Source: Sipunculus nudus (taxonomy: Eukaryota; Annelida; Sipuncula; Golfingiida; Sipunculidae). Taken from it: DNA of 64,000 bases. The stretch is taken from assembly GCA_026874595.1 (NCBI GenBank), contig CM049318.1, forward strand, positions 21,055,456-21,119,455, in the 5' to 3' direction. Both the position numbers and the translations under genes were made by a program. Below, piece after piece: positions 34,640 through 46,100 of this stretch; the stretch's first letter is position 1; every line of letters starts with the position of its first letter. The notes below the pieces were generated by a model that saw only the letters and a list, made by a program, of their open reading frames with translations, was not told the DNA's origin and did no database searches.

Positions 34640-35500
34640 GTGAATGGATGGGCCCTGTGATCTTGACCTTTGACCTAGTGACCCAAAACTTCCCCAGGTG
34701 CGCCACATGTGGGAGAGGAAAGGTTTACGATGAAAAGTTTGGCTTAAAATGCATCCACAATCTTTTTAAAGCAGTGGGTCCTGTGACCTTGGTTTTTGAT
34801 ATCATTACTTTAGAATCGATGGAGTTCTTACTTTACTGGTGAGCCATATATAACTTAAGTTTGAAACCAATATTTCAATCTAAACTGCTGTTTTCATCTG
34901 GAAACTAATATGTGGATAGATGGCCCCCGTGAGCTTGACCTTTGACTTTGTGACCCAAAAATCCATACATTTCTTCCACTCTTGGCAGGTGAGCAATATT
35001 TGGAAAATAGAAGGTTTGGGATAGAATGTTTGGCTTAAAATACATCCATAATCGTTTTAAAGAAGTGGGTCCTGCGACCTTGACCTTTGATTTCATGACC
35101 CAAATATCAACGGGTTCTTAAATTATTGGTGGATCATAATAAGTCAACATTAAGACCAATATGTCAATTTAAACTAGGGTTAACATCAATAAACAAATAT
35201 GTGGTAAGATGGTCCCTGTGACCTGGACCTTTGAACTTGTGATAACAAAATCAATTTCGTTCTTTCTGTCGGCAGATCGGCTATATGTGCAAAATGGAAG
35301 GTTCCGTATGAAAAGTTGGGCTTAAATGCATCCACAATCTTTATAAATATGTGCGTCCTGTGACCATGACCTTTGACCTCATGACCCCGAAATCTTAAGA
35401 GTTCTTTCGTCAGAGGTGGGCCATATTTAAGTCAAGTTTAAATTTGATATATCAATACGAACTGGAGTTACCATCAGCAAACAAATTTGACGGACATACA
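34640..35500. repeat. Tandem repeat, ~290-bp period
   Basis: The element around GTGACCTTGACCTTTGA, followed by a GTGACCCAAAA-like piece, recurs. GTGGGTCCTGTGACC-type sites lie near 34773, 35066 and 35353, and ATGGNCCCTGTGA-type sites near 34647, 34919 and 35210. There are three imperfect units with an internal half-unit similarity. Confidence 0.75.
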
Positions 35501-35584
35501 GAAAGACACACAGATGGACGGACGGACGGACAAGGTGATTAATATAGGGCATCTGCTTATTCAAGAGGGGCCCTAATAAACACA

Positions 35585-35800
35585 CAATGTTTCAGAACAC
35601 AGATGAAACCACGGTTGCGAATAAAATATATAAAATTTGTAATAGTTTTTTTTTGGGGGGGAGGGGGGCGAATGGGGTACTTGCAAGTTTCTAGGCTTTT
35701 AGGGTTTCTTGGGCACGATTGGTTCCCTGCTATCGGACGCTCGGACGGACGAGGGACAAAGCGCAATTCTTATAAGTCGGTTGATTTTCAGTCAGCTGAG
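35585..35800. repeat. R1 dispersed repeat fragment
   Basis: It contains CGGACGGACGAGGGACAAAG and ends with TCAGTCAGCTGAGATAAAAA, the closing motif of R1 copies. A T/G run at 35645-35667 marks it. Confidence 0.6.
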
Positions 35801-35889
35801 ATAAAAATCAGAACAGAGCAGATTTTATTCACAAAAGCGTCCATGCTGGGGAATGGGGTTAATAATTCAAGTTGCAAAAAAAAAAAAAA

Positions 35890-37310
35890 AAATCTCCTTA
35901 TATGATGAACGATCTCAGGCCTGTAGCACTTACATCTATTCTTGCAAAATCTTTGGAGCGATAGTACTTTACAAATTACTTCTAATTGTTAAACCAATTC
36001 TAGATCAACATCAGTTTGCGTTTTCATCCAACAGATGTACAATTGATGCTATTGCCACATTAACTCATTATATTTATCAACACTTAGGCAGGGACCACAG
36101 AAATTATGCCAGATCACTTTTCATTGATTATTCTTCAGCCTTCAATACGATACAGTCGCACATCATGATCAATCAGCTCTGTGGGTATAAAATTCCTCCT
36201 TCCTACTGTCTATGGATTCTAGATTTTCTCTCAGATAGAAGACAACATGTTAGAACAAGCAAAGAAACTTCTTCAGATATAATCATTCATAAATACTGGT
36301 GCTCCACAAGGCTGTGTTCTGTCAGCCGTTCTTTTTATCCTATATACAAATAATTTGCCTGTGAACCTTTCAGATTGTAAAATTATCAAATATGCAGACG
36401 ACACTGTCATTTTAGGCCTGATACACTAGAACGATGAATCGCTCTACAGGAAAACCATTCAATATGCGACTGGTTGGTGTGATGAACACTAACTTTCATT
36501 AAATGTATTATAAAGAAGACTAAAGAAGTAGTCTTTGATTTCAGGAGATTAAACTCTGCATGTAATTACCCCAGTTGCTATCAAAAATGAAGATGTAGTT
36601 ATTGTAGAAAACTATAAATACTTAGGATGTAATATTGACAGAAATCTTTATTGGAAAGAACATGTGTTGAATCAATCCAAGAAAGCAAACAAAAGATTAT
36701 ATTAGCCCTTTTTTTCTAAGAAAGCTAAATATTGACAAAACCATAATTACCATGCATGTTTTATAATTCAGTAATTTCAAGGGTCCTAACTTATGCACTG
36801 GAGTGGTGGTTTACAAATATATCTGATAAGTTAAAGAAACAGCTAAATAATACCAGGAGGAGAAGTTGAATAACTATGGTACCTCTCTTGCCACACACCA
36901 GGAAATCTGTGAAACCAAATCAATGGCCTTCACATCAAAGGTCATGAACGACACAACACATCCTCTACATTCAGTTTTTTACCTTCAGGTAAACGCTTAG
37001 ATGCAACATTCTGCAGAACAACTAGTTTTTAAAAAATCTCTTGTGCAATACATTATTAAACTTTTTAACTCGTAACCCTCTAGATATTTAATGTTTTGAA
37101 TTATGTAACTTACCTGTGAAATTATCTGTTATATCATTTTTACATGATTATTTTTACATGCATAGTCAATACGTTATGTGTTTTTTATTTATTTTTATGT
37201 ATTATTTTCATGTATTTATTTATTTTTATGTAATGAATTGCAAGTCAAACAAATTCCTGGAACTTAAGGCTAATAAATGTTATTATCTTATATCTTATCT
37301 TAAATACAAA
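35890..37310 (+). pseudogene. Non-LTR reverse transcriptase relic (CR1/Rex1-like)
   Basis: RT blocks appear in order on the plus strand but in shifting frames. LRPVALTSILAKSLE is near 35910, then QFAFSSNRCTIDAI near 36015, FIDYSSAFNTI near 36120, and the PPSYCLWILDFLSDRRQ segment near 36200. A GAPQGCVLSAVLFILYTNNL block follows near 36300, the catalytic YADDT near 36390, and YLGCNID near 36620. Frameshifts (near 35955 and 36290) and stops disable it. No endonuclease part is attached. The 3' tail ends in a TATCTTA-type repeat at about 37285-37302. The SSAFNTI and GAPQG signatures resemble the CR1/Rex1 group; the clade call is tentative. Confidence 0.85.
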
Positions 37311-37384
37311 CATACAAACATAGTATCGTTATCAGTTACTAGGTGGCGCTAAATGATAAAAAAACAGATATGTGATATTGGATT

Positions 37385-39798
37385 GGGATGTGGTTTTGTG
37401 GGTGGTTATTATGAAAGAGAGGCGTACATTTTGTCATAAGAGGGGAAAACCCAACGTAAGGTTTAATAATGTACCTTGTCAAATTATAATGCATTGTATA
37501 CCTAGTAAAAGCTTCTCTTGATATGAGGCAGGTATAAAATCCCTGCAAAACTTTCAACCCAAAACGTCTGTTTGTCAGAGGACGATGCAGTCATTGCAGT
37601 GGAGTATAATTAATAACAACTATACAAACACAAACGTAACAAAACTACTCGTACACATGTATACCTTTCCTAATTATAGACGGATCCATGAAGATGTGTG
37701 GATGATTAAGTTAATAAGTTGACACACGGGAGCGTTTACCTTCTTTCAGAATGTCTTGTTGGAATATCTTTCCCGCCCGAAGTCAACTTTTCTGTTTAAC
37801 TTTGCTGGAGTACTCTGTCAGGTCTTGTTGTTGAGTTTCTGTGGAGACCAATGGCAAGGTTTTTTTTACATGTGCATGCGTACTGTGTGGCGCTTATCGG
37901 TACTTTATATTTTAAGTGCAGGTAAAGTCGAAGGTTCATCTGTTCATGCTTGACACATTTATACAAGTAGGCCAATGTTAACTTTTTTTTATAGGGGGGG
38001 GGGGGGGGGTGTCAAGACCATAGATATTTATACGGAGAAGGATGTGCTCCGGTTAAGTTTATGGAAATTTTAAGTTTACAATATACCTATAATATATTCC
38101 TGTATCCCCTTAATTTTACCGATTAACTTTTGTTTTTAAGGGCCTTTGACCACCTGTCACCTGGCGACACCGTCGAAAGCGTCGTTGTTATAATAATAAT
38201 AATAATAATAAATTAATAATACTAACTACAGTGTGTAGTTTAAGGAAATATTAGAACTGCACAAAAATGTAATTAACGTTACCCAGTCAACAGAAAATGA
38301 GACTCTGCTATGATGTTGACGGCTAAATAAATGTTATGGCTAAATTCTTAATGAAAATATGACAAATTATTTTTACCTGTTTCAGAAATCACAGAGAATG
38401 CTTGAAAACTTTACCCAAAAGGATATCCATATCCGCACATTGATCGATAAAATTATATTGTTTACTCGTGGGCTTTCAGGTGGTTTTCAGTCTATTACTA
38501 GAACAAAACTGAATTTAGAACTGCACACATTCTGAACTACAACTGCACATGTCCATTTATAACTGAACAAACAGGGATCAACTGCACGTTTAACAAAGTG
38601 ATACATATAGGCCAGATGATTTGCTCGACATTTAAGCCTAACATTCACAACAGGAATATTATCTTCTGACAGACAAATTAAGCTTAACGTCTGATGTTTC
38701 TGACTTTTGTACAAGAGAAGAATACGATCAAAATCACCAGTTTTCAAACTCTTCTGTGAACTTGGTTGAAACATTTTGTCTATCACATATTTGAGGGCAA
38801 AATATAAATTATCACGTTCATAAAAAATAAAGACATAAATAGCTTCCGTATCGAGCACCAGACGTCGCTACCTTACGGGTTAAGGGAGTTCGCCGCTGTG
38901 TGTAAAACCCGGACGCCGGACGTCGGACGCCGATTTTACAAATACCGACATATTTTAATAACTACTCATCAAATACCTATAAAATTTCACATGGCCATTG
39001 TCCGTATATAGATCTTTAATCACACAGAGTAACGTGAATAAATATGGACTAATTATAATTTTATTAACCGTCATTCATCTCGGACGCGAGTCGGACGTCG
39101 GCTGGACGTCGGCCGGACGTCAACTGAAACGCAAGTATTTTGCAATTATGGTAAAATTTATCTGTGCAAAAAGTACTAAGATATACAGTTTTGGAATAAA
39201 AACTCAAGCACAGCCAATCCTAGGCTTAAATTCCCCATATTAATTTAGTTATCACTTATTTTGTAACACTCGGATGCCGTAGGGGGTTTATCAAGGGCTG
39301 TTCCACAAAATAGGACACCCTTTCTGTCACACCTGTGTGACCCCAGAGGGCGCTCGTGTCTGTTCCATGTGCATTTTTAATAATCATAATTAATAATTAA
39401 AATAAAAAAATATTAAAAATATCATTTAAAATTTATACATTTTCAACAATAATAATGATGATGATAGTAATGATAATGATATTAATAATAATAGCAATTA
39501 TAATAATAAAAAATAACAACTTTTGATAATAATAGTTATTATAATCAAACTACAATGCCAACTTTAGCCAGACTTTTTCTGTACACCAGCCAGTTGCTCT
39601 GACCCGCCAAAGTTATACTGAAGGGTATACCTCAGGTGTTACAGAAATTGCTAATTACATCACTAATTCATATAAAAACAGGAGGTACAGGTACATACTT
39701 GGTATATGCTTCATGTCAGTACTTTACATGGTTAACTGGAGCAGACAAATCCTGCTCAGTTGTGCATGTCGCCTGAAAAACCCAATCTATGAAATTTC

Positions 39799-39839
<41 letters not shown>

Positions 39840-40038
39840 GAGACAGACAGACAGACAGAGAGAATGAGAAAATGAGAGAAAGAGAAAGTGACAGAAGAGG
39901 AAGACACATATTTTTACCTATTATTAAAAATATTATCACATAAATAATAATAAAATTATTGTTATTATTTTTATAACAAATAACAAAATAAACTCAAAAA
40001 ATAAAACATGTAATAAAAGTTATACTTCATGTTACTTC

Positions 40039-40071
<33 letters not shown>

Positions 40072-40113
40072 TAAATTAATATTCAATATTAAATATTTAC
40101 GTCTCCCAGTTCT

Positions 40114-40170
<57 letters not shown>

Positions 40171-42160
40171 AAAAAATTTTCCTTGCAAATGAGAGTAAAA
40201 AATGGGAATAAATTTCAAATCGCATCGAGACCTAGAGTTAAAAAAGTGCGCATTGAAAATGCACGAGCGCCCCCTGGGGTCACACAGGTGTGACAGAAAG
40301 GGTGTCCTATTTTGTGGAACAGCCCTTGATAAACCCCCTACTTCATCCGAGTGTTACAAAATAAGTGATAACTAAATTAATATGGGAAATTTAAGCCTAG
40401 GATTGGCTGTGCTTGAGTTTTTATTCCAAAACTGTATATCTTAGTACTTTTTGCACAGATAAATTTTTACCATAATTGCAAATTACTTGCATTTCAGTTG
40501 ACGTCCGGCCGACGTCCGACTCACGTCCGAGATGAATGACGGTTAATAAAATTATTATTAGTCAATATTTATTCACGTTACTCTGTGTGATCAAAGATCT
40601 ATTTACGGACAATGGCCATGTGAAATTTTATAGGTATTTGATGAGTAGTTATTAAAATATGTCGATATTTGTAAAATCGGCGTCCGACGTCCGGCGTCCG
40701 GGTTTTACACACAGCCGGAGTTCGCTACATGTATTACGGTTCTGGGAACACGCTACGCAGCAATATATCCTTCCACTGCAATGGGATCCAACGGGTCCCC
40801 ATTTTCGAGTGATCAATAAATATACAAGGTTTCAGGACACAATTTGAAAAAAACCTAAAAAGACTGCTGTCATTTGAGGGTCTCAAAAATAAAAAAAAAA
40901 AGGTAAAAAAATAGAAAAAATACAGGTGGCGCCACCAGTCTTAATTAAGCAGCTGATGAAATTGTCCATGATCAATAAAGAAAGGCGAAAATCATAGCAT
41001 TACATGCATTAACTAGATGTGGTCGGACATTGGTCCTCAGAAGGCTGGTAGTGCTGGAGTAGTTTACATATGGGTAAACAGTTAAGTTTATAGTTTAAAA
41101 ATATTACAAACAGAACAGTTTTTAATCAATGTGTATGAGGGAACAAAATCCTACTGGTTCAAATCATATTAAATAATATATGTTTGAAATAATGTGTGCA
41201 ATACAATTTACAAAATCACCGAATGTAATCTAGCGGCCATATTTGATTTTGGACGGGTCTGTATTTCAATAGGAATAAAGTCCTCATAGGTACCAATCAC
41301 CGCTTTGAATTTGAAAAAGATCAACAATATTTTGTTTTGAGAAAATGTTTGCGACAGAAAAAAATCTAAATGTGTTTTCTTTCGCCATATTGAACATTGG
41401 GCGGATCTGTAATTTAACGGGGAAGGAGTCCACATAAGCACCAATCATGCCTGTGAATTTGAGAAAGATCACACATGTTAGTTTTGAGATATCGCAGACT
41501 GACAAGATAATCCTTATAGGGTACCGTGACCACTTTTCAAGCGCGGCCCTAATTATCAAGTTACTGGACACAATCAAACCCCCAGGTCAGAGATTATAGG
41601 CCACAATGACCTAACATCAGGTCTCGAAGGAGATTTGGATATTTAGTTAGAAGATTTTAGGTAAAGCGGTTACAATTTGTGCCGTCCAAATGGTCGGCTA
41701 GCGAAAGGACGCCGGACAAAGGGTGATGGCTAAAGCTCAGCATGACTGAAAGTCATCCGAGCTAAATATAACCTGAGTGACAATAATAAATTATATTAAT
41801 GCTGATTTTGGCTGTAAATTAAGAAAATATGACCATGGTGAATATCTTAAATTTGTATTTGGATTACGGATCTTTTATTTTAATTAGTTATATACGTGAA
41901 ATTCAGTGTTCTCTACCGCAAATATTACAGTATCTGCCAAGACGTCATTCTGAAACTAGTTGTTTACACATATACACAATATAGGTAAATATACAACGTG
42001 CATATCAGTGACATGAAAGATAACAAAACCTATGGCCCTGCAGTACAATAATAAATCAAGTTTGTAACCTCCAGTAAAAAATATAATTTATTTGTGATTC
42101 TTTACAATTACATTCCTTGATTGCATGTTTTTGTACATGCTAAATTTTTTACCTTCTTAA
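37385..42160. repeat. Duplicated block Y, copy 2 (split by a transposon)
   Basis: The left part (37385-38835) matches 10870-12330. The right part (about 40790-42160) matches about 12880-13890. In between lie 9-bp-flanked element DNA (38885-40725) and short unique flanks. The segment equivalent to 12.34-12.87 kb of copy 1 is missing. A poly-G run lies at 37987-38010 and an (AAT)n run near 38192. R1 pieces are at 40800-41010 and 41540-41790. No protein gene is seen. Confidence 0.8.
38894..40716. mobile_element. Non-autonomous DNA transposon with ~460-bp terminal inverted repeats (Mutator-like)
   Basis: Left arm 38894-39358 and right arm 40262-40716 are near-perfect reverse complements, beginning SGCTGTGTGTAAAACCCGG and rich in GGACGTC-type motifs. 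The element is flanked by a 9-bp direct repeat, GGAGTTCGC, at 38885-38893 and 40717-40725, which I read as the target-site duplication. Long inverted repeats with 9-bp duplications are the hallmark of Mutator-like elements. The ~900-bp interior is AT-rich with (GA)n at about 39801-39842 and (TA)n at 40040-40060 and 40117-40165. It codes for no transposase, so movement would need one in trans. The left arm has one extra ~12-bp GACGTC unit. Confidence 0.88.
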
Positions 42161-42995
42161 TACAAAACACTCATCACTGATTGTAACATCACTACAAAGT
42201 ACTCATCACTGATTGTAACTTCACCACAAAGTACTTATCACTGATTGTAACTCACTAAAAGTACACATCACTGATTGTAACTTCGCTACAAAGTACTCTT
42301 CACTGATTGTAACATCACTACAAAGTAATCATTTCTGATAGTTACTTCATTACAAAGAATACATCACTGAGAGTATCTTACTACAAAGTACACATCACTG
42401 ACTGTAACATCACTACAAAGTACCCCAGTACTCATTTCTGATTGTAACTTCACTACAAAAAACTCATCACTGATTGTAACTTCACTACAAGGTGCTCATC
42501 ATTTATTGTAATTAAACGAAGTACTCATCATTGATTGTAACTTTGTGACAAAGCACTCTTACTTAAAATTAACAGTGTACTGATAATTAATTTGTAACTT
42601 AGCTGCAAAGTACTCATCACAGATCATTACTTAGTACAAAGTTGTCATCACTGATCATTACTCAGTATAAAGTACTCATCATGGATCATTACTCAGTACA
42701 AAGTACTCATCGTGGATCCGAGCTTTACTCAGTAAAAAATACTAATCAAGGATTATTACTCAGTGCGATGTACTCATCAGTGATCATTACTCAATACAAA
42801 GTACTCATCACTGATCATTACTCAGTACAAAGAACTCATGGATCATTACTCGGTACAAAGTACTCATCATGGATCATTACTCAGTACAAAGTCCTCATCA
42901 CTGATCATTACTCAGTCTAAAGTACTCATCATGGATCATTACTCAGTAAAAAGTACTCATCATGGATCATTACTCAGTACAAAGTACTCATCGCA
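42161..42995. repeat. Minisatellite, ~30-32-bp unit, two subfamilies
   Basis: About 26 imperfect units. From 42161 to about 42600 the unit is built on CATCACTGATTGTAACTTCA plus CTACAAAGTACT. From about 42600 to 42995 it changes to CATGGATCATTACTCAGTAC plus AAAGTACT. The array ends about 195 bp from the nucleotidyltransferase stop codon. The shorter counterpart in unit 1 (13897-14205) has only the first type. Confidence 0.92.
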
Positions 42996-43189
42996 GATCT
43001 AGGTCACATCAAATCACTCCTCATGGATAATTTCTCAGTACTTCTGAATAGGCAAGCCAGTCCTATCAATATTTGGTTATATGTATAATCTTCATACATT
43101 TGGGAGTAGTTGCTGGTAGCCATGCCCCTTAACCAAGGTCAAGTGACCTGTCATGTGATTATATCAAGTGACTGTCCTACTCATTAAAT

Positions 43190-46100
43190 TTATGTTGCTG
43201 CTGACTTTTCTTTCTTGAGGAAATATTCATGGCACACCAAATACGACTGTAGGCCACCAACATCAAACCTCCCACTGATTTCTGTAGCAAACACTGGCAT
43301 TCTGTGAAAATAAAAATATAACAATTATCATATACTGAAACAACCAGAACATTTCAGGAGAAGACATACTCCCCTAAGAATTAATGTGGCACCTACAATT
43401 CAATCGGTGCAGTCATGGAATATCTGTTATGGAACATCATACATATCTGTTACTTATCTGAAGTCACATATCTTTATTTTTCTGATATGATTGGTTGAAA
43501 GAAATATGGCTAAAAATTTTTAGGTCCAGTTCTTCCCCTTGCCTCTAAAGCACTGTTTAAAAATATGTTCAACAGCAACAGCAAACTGTCAAACATTGTG
43601 GTTAAAGTCATTAGTGAATTGTAATATTAACTAAATAATATTAATAAATAAAAAATAAACATTTAAATGAAACATATTGTTGTGAATAAAGCATTTCCTG
43701 TATAAGAATATGGCTTTTGTCATTGTATCTGACCTCTGATACAGGTAGGCTATAAAATTCCCTGTGGCATCTCGGGCCTTCAGTGGTTCATCCTGCAGAA
43801 TACACAGATATATCAACAATTTATAGTGGTATAAGGTATAATAGTGCACTGAATAAAAGTATGGTAACAAAAATATATTCTCAAATTATTTTTTTCATTA
43901 CATGTATTATGAAAAAAACAATGGATTTCAGGGGGTTGTCCATTTCAAATTTGGAAAACTGTATGCCCTCCTTAGAAAATGAAATAATCATGTCATGATT
44001 ACAAGTGCTTTTAGTAACACATTTGTTATCTTTAGGCATAAAGTAATCAGAATGTGTTTAAACCAGTTGATCTTTTATTATTCTAAAAATCTACTTCTAC
44101 TTTTGCATTTCTACAGCAGAACAAATACCTGTACTCAAGTATTTCAAACCCATTACCAAAAAGTAAAAATAGAAAAGACAAAAAAAAAATGATCCATGGG
44201 TCATGACGCTCAGCTGATTGACATGTTGACAATATGTCCTTGCACAGGCAACTAATTAAGATCATGTAGCTGACATCATTGTTCATGCATCTTAGCTTAA
44301 GTTCATCAAGACCCATTAGCACAACAAATTTGATGACAATCCAACCAGCCTTTCCTGAGATATGGATGACAGAGACCTAATTTCAGGTTTCGATGGAGAT
44401 TTGTTACGGACCTCCTGGGAAATCAAGAAAGAAGATTCCAGGTCAAATGGTTATGATTTGTGCCCTGTAAACAGACAACCACATCTTTGAAGGTCTCAAA
44501 AATAAAGATAAAAATGCGTCCAGGTCGCAGGAACTGAGGGAACACTATATGGTGCACATACATGCAAAGAATCATGCCAATTAATGCATTAGTTGTTCAG
44601 ATACTAGTTATTCTTGGGGGCACTTCTGAGCCCCATGCTCAGACAATATGGGTGACAGAGACCTGATTTCAGGTTTCCAAGGAGACTTTTTCATGGGCGC
44701 TCCTGCATGTCAAGATACAAGATTCTAGGTCCAGTCATTACAATTTGTGCCCTGTTAACAGATGACCATATCTTTAAAGGTCTCAAAAACAAAGAATAAA
44801 TAGTAAAACAAAAAAAAATCTAGATTGCACCACCAGTCTGCAGAAACTGATGAATCAAGGTGATCAATGTATTAATTGTTCAGATACTTGAGCTTTTGTA
44901 TCAAATTTTTCATTATTCTGGGGGGGGGGGGGGGGATTTCGGAGATCCATAGCTTGAAGAATATGGGAAACAGAGACCTAATTCCAAGTTTCCAGGGAAA
45001 CTTTACATAAACCTCTCTGGATATAAAGTTAGAAGATTCAAGTTCAAGCGGTTACGATTTGTGCCCTGTTACAGATGACCGCATCTTTAAAGGTCTCAAA
45101 AATAGAGAGAAAAAAATCGTAAAAAATCGTAAAAAATCGAAAAAAATACAGGTGGCGCCACCAGTCTGCAGAAACTGATGAAACACTCCATAATTAATAT
45201 CCTTGCAAAGAATCATGGTGATCATTGCATTAGTTGTTCAGATACTTGAGCTTTTGTATCAAATTTTCATTAATCTGGGGGGTACTTCGGAGCCCCATGG
45301 CTTAAAGATTATGGGTAACAGAGACCGAATTCCAAGTTTCCACGTAGACTTTTCATGGACCTCTCTGGATGTAAACTTAGAAGATTCTAGGTCCAGCTGT
45401 TAGGATTTGTGCCCTGTTAACAGATGACCGCATCTTTTAAGGTCTCAATAATAGAGAAAAAAAAACCCATAAAAAATAAAAAAAATTCAGGTGGCGCCTC
45501 CAGTCTGCAGAAACTGATGAAACCCTCCATGATTAATATCCATGCAATGAATCATGGTGATCAATGCATTAGTTGTTCAGATACTTTAGCTTTTGTATCA
45601 AATTTTTCATTACTCTGTGGGGGTACCTCGGAGCCCCATTGCCTAAAGAATATGGGTAACTGAGATCTAATTCCATGTTTCCATGGAGATTTTTCATTTT
45701 TTGTAAAGTTAGAAGAATCCAGGCCCAGTGGTCCAGACGGACGACGGACAAAGAATGATCACTATAGCTCAGATGACTTACAGTCAGCTGAGATAAAAAA
45801 AGAATATCACAGTACTCGAGTACAATATCACAATTTTCTTGTGTATATGTTATTTCAACCTGCATTGTCTGCATTGTCAACATGCTATGTAATTGGTGAC
45901 ATATAAGTCCAGGAAGGCTGGGTACACTTCAGAATATGTATGTATATGAAGTGGATGTTAAAACATGATGTTCATGTCACAATAATAATAAACTAATATT
46001 ACTACTACTACTACTACTACTCATGCAGGCCAATATACATAACATTTTTCAGACAGAAATTTTGTCTGATCATCAACCAGAATTATAATATGTTGCTATA

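Noticed and set aside
39713-39943. 76-codon Arg/Glu-rich frame
   Set aside because: It is the translation of a (GA)n tract inside the interior of the inverted-repeat transposon.
38894-40716. hAT assignment of the long inverted-repeat element (8-bp duplication)
   Set aside because: The direct repeat extends to 9 bp and the inverted repeats are far longer than usual for hAT, so Mutator-like is preferred.
42642-42920. 92-codon frame with a repeated peptide (LIMDHYSVQSTH-like)
   Set aside because: It is the translation of the minisatellite units; no start context, and the frame is lost in the neighbouring subfamily.
42161-42995. CRISPR-like regular spacing
   Set aside because: The repeats are head to tail without unique spacers and drift gradually, as in a eukaryotic minisatellite.
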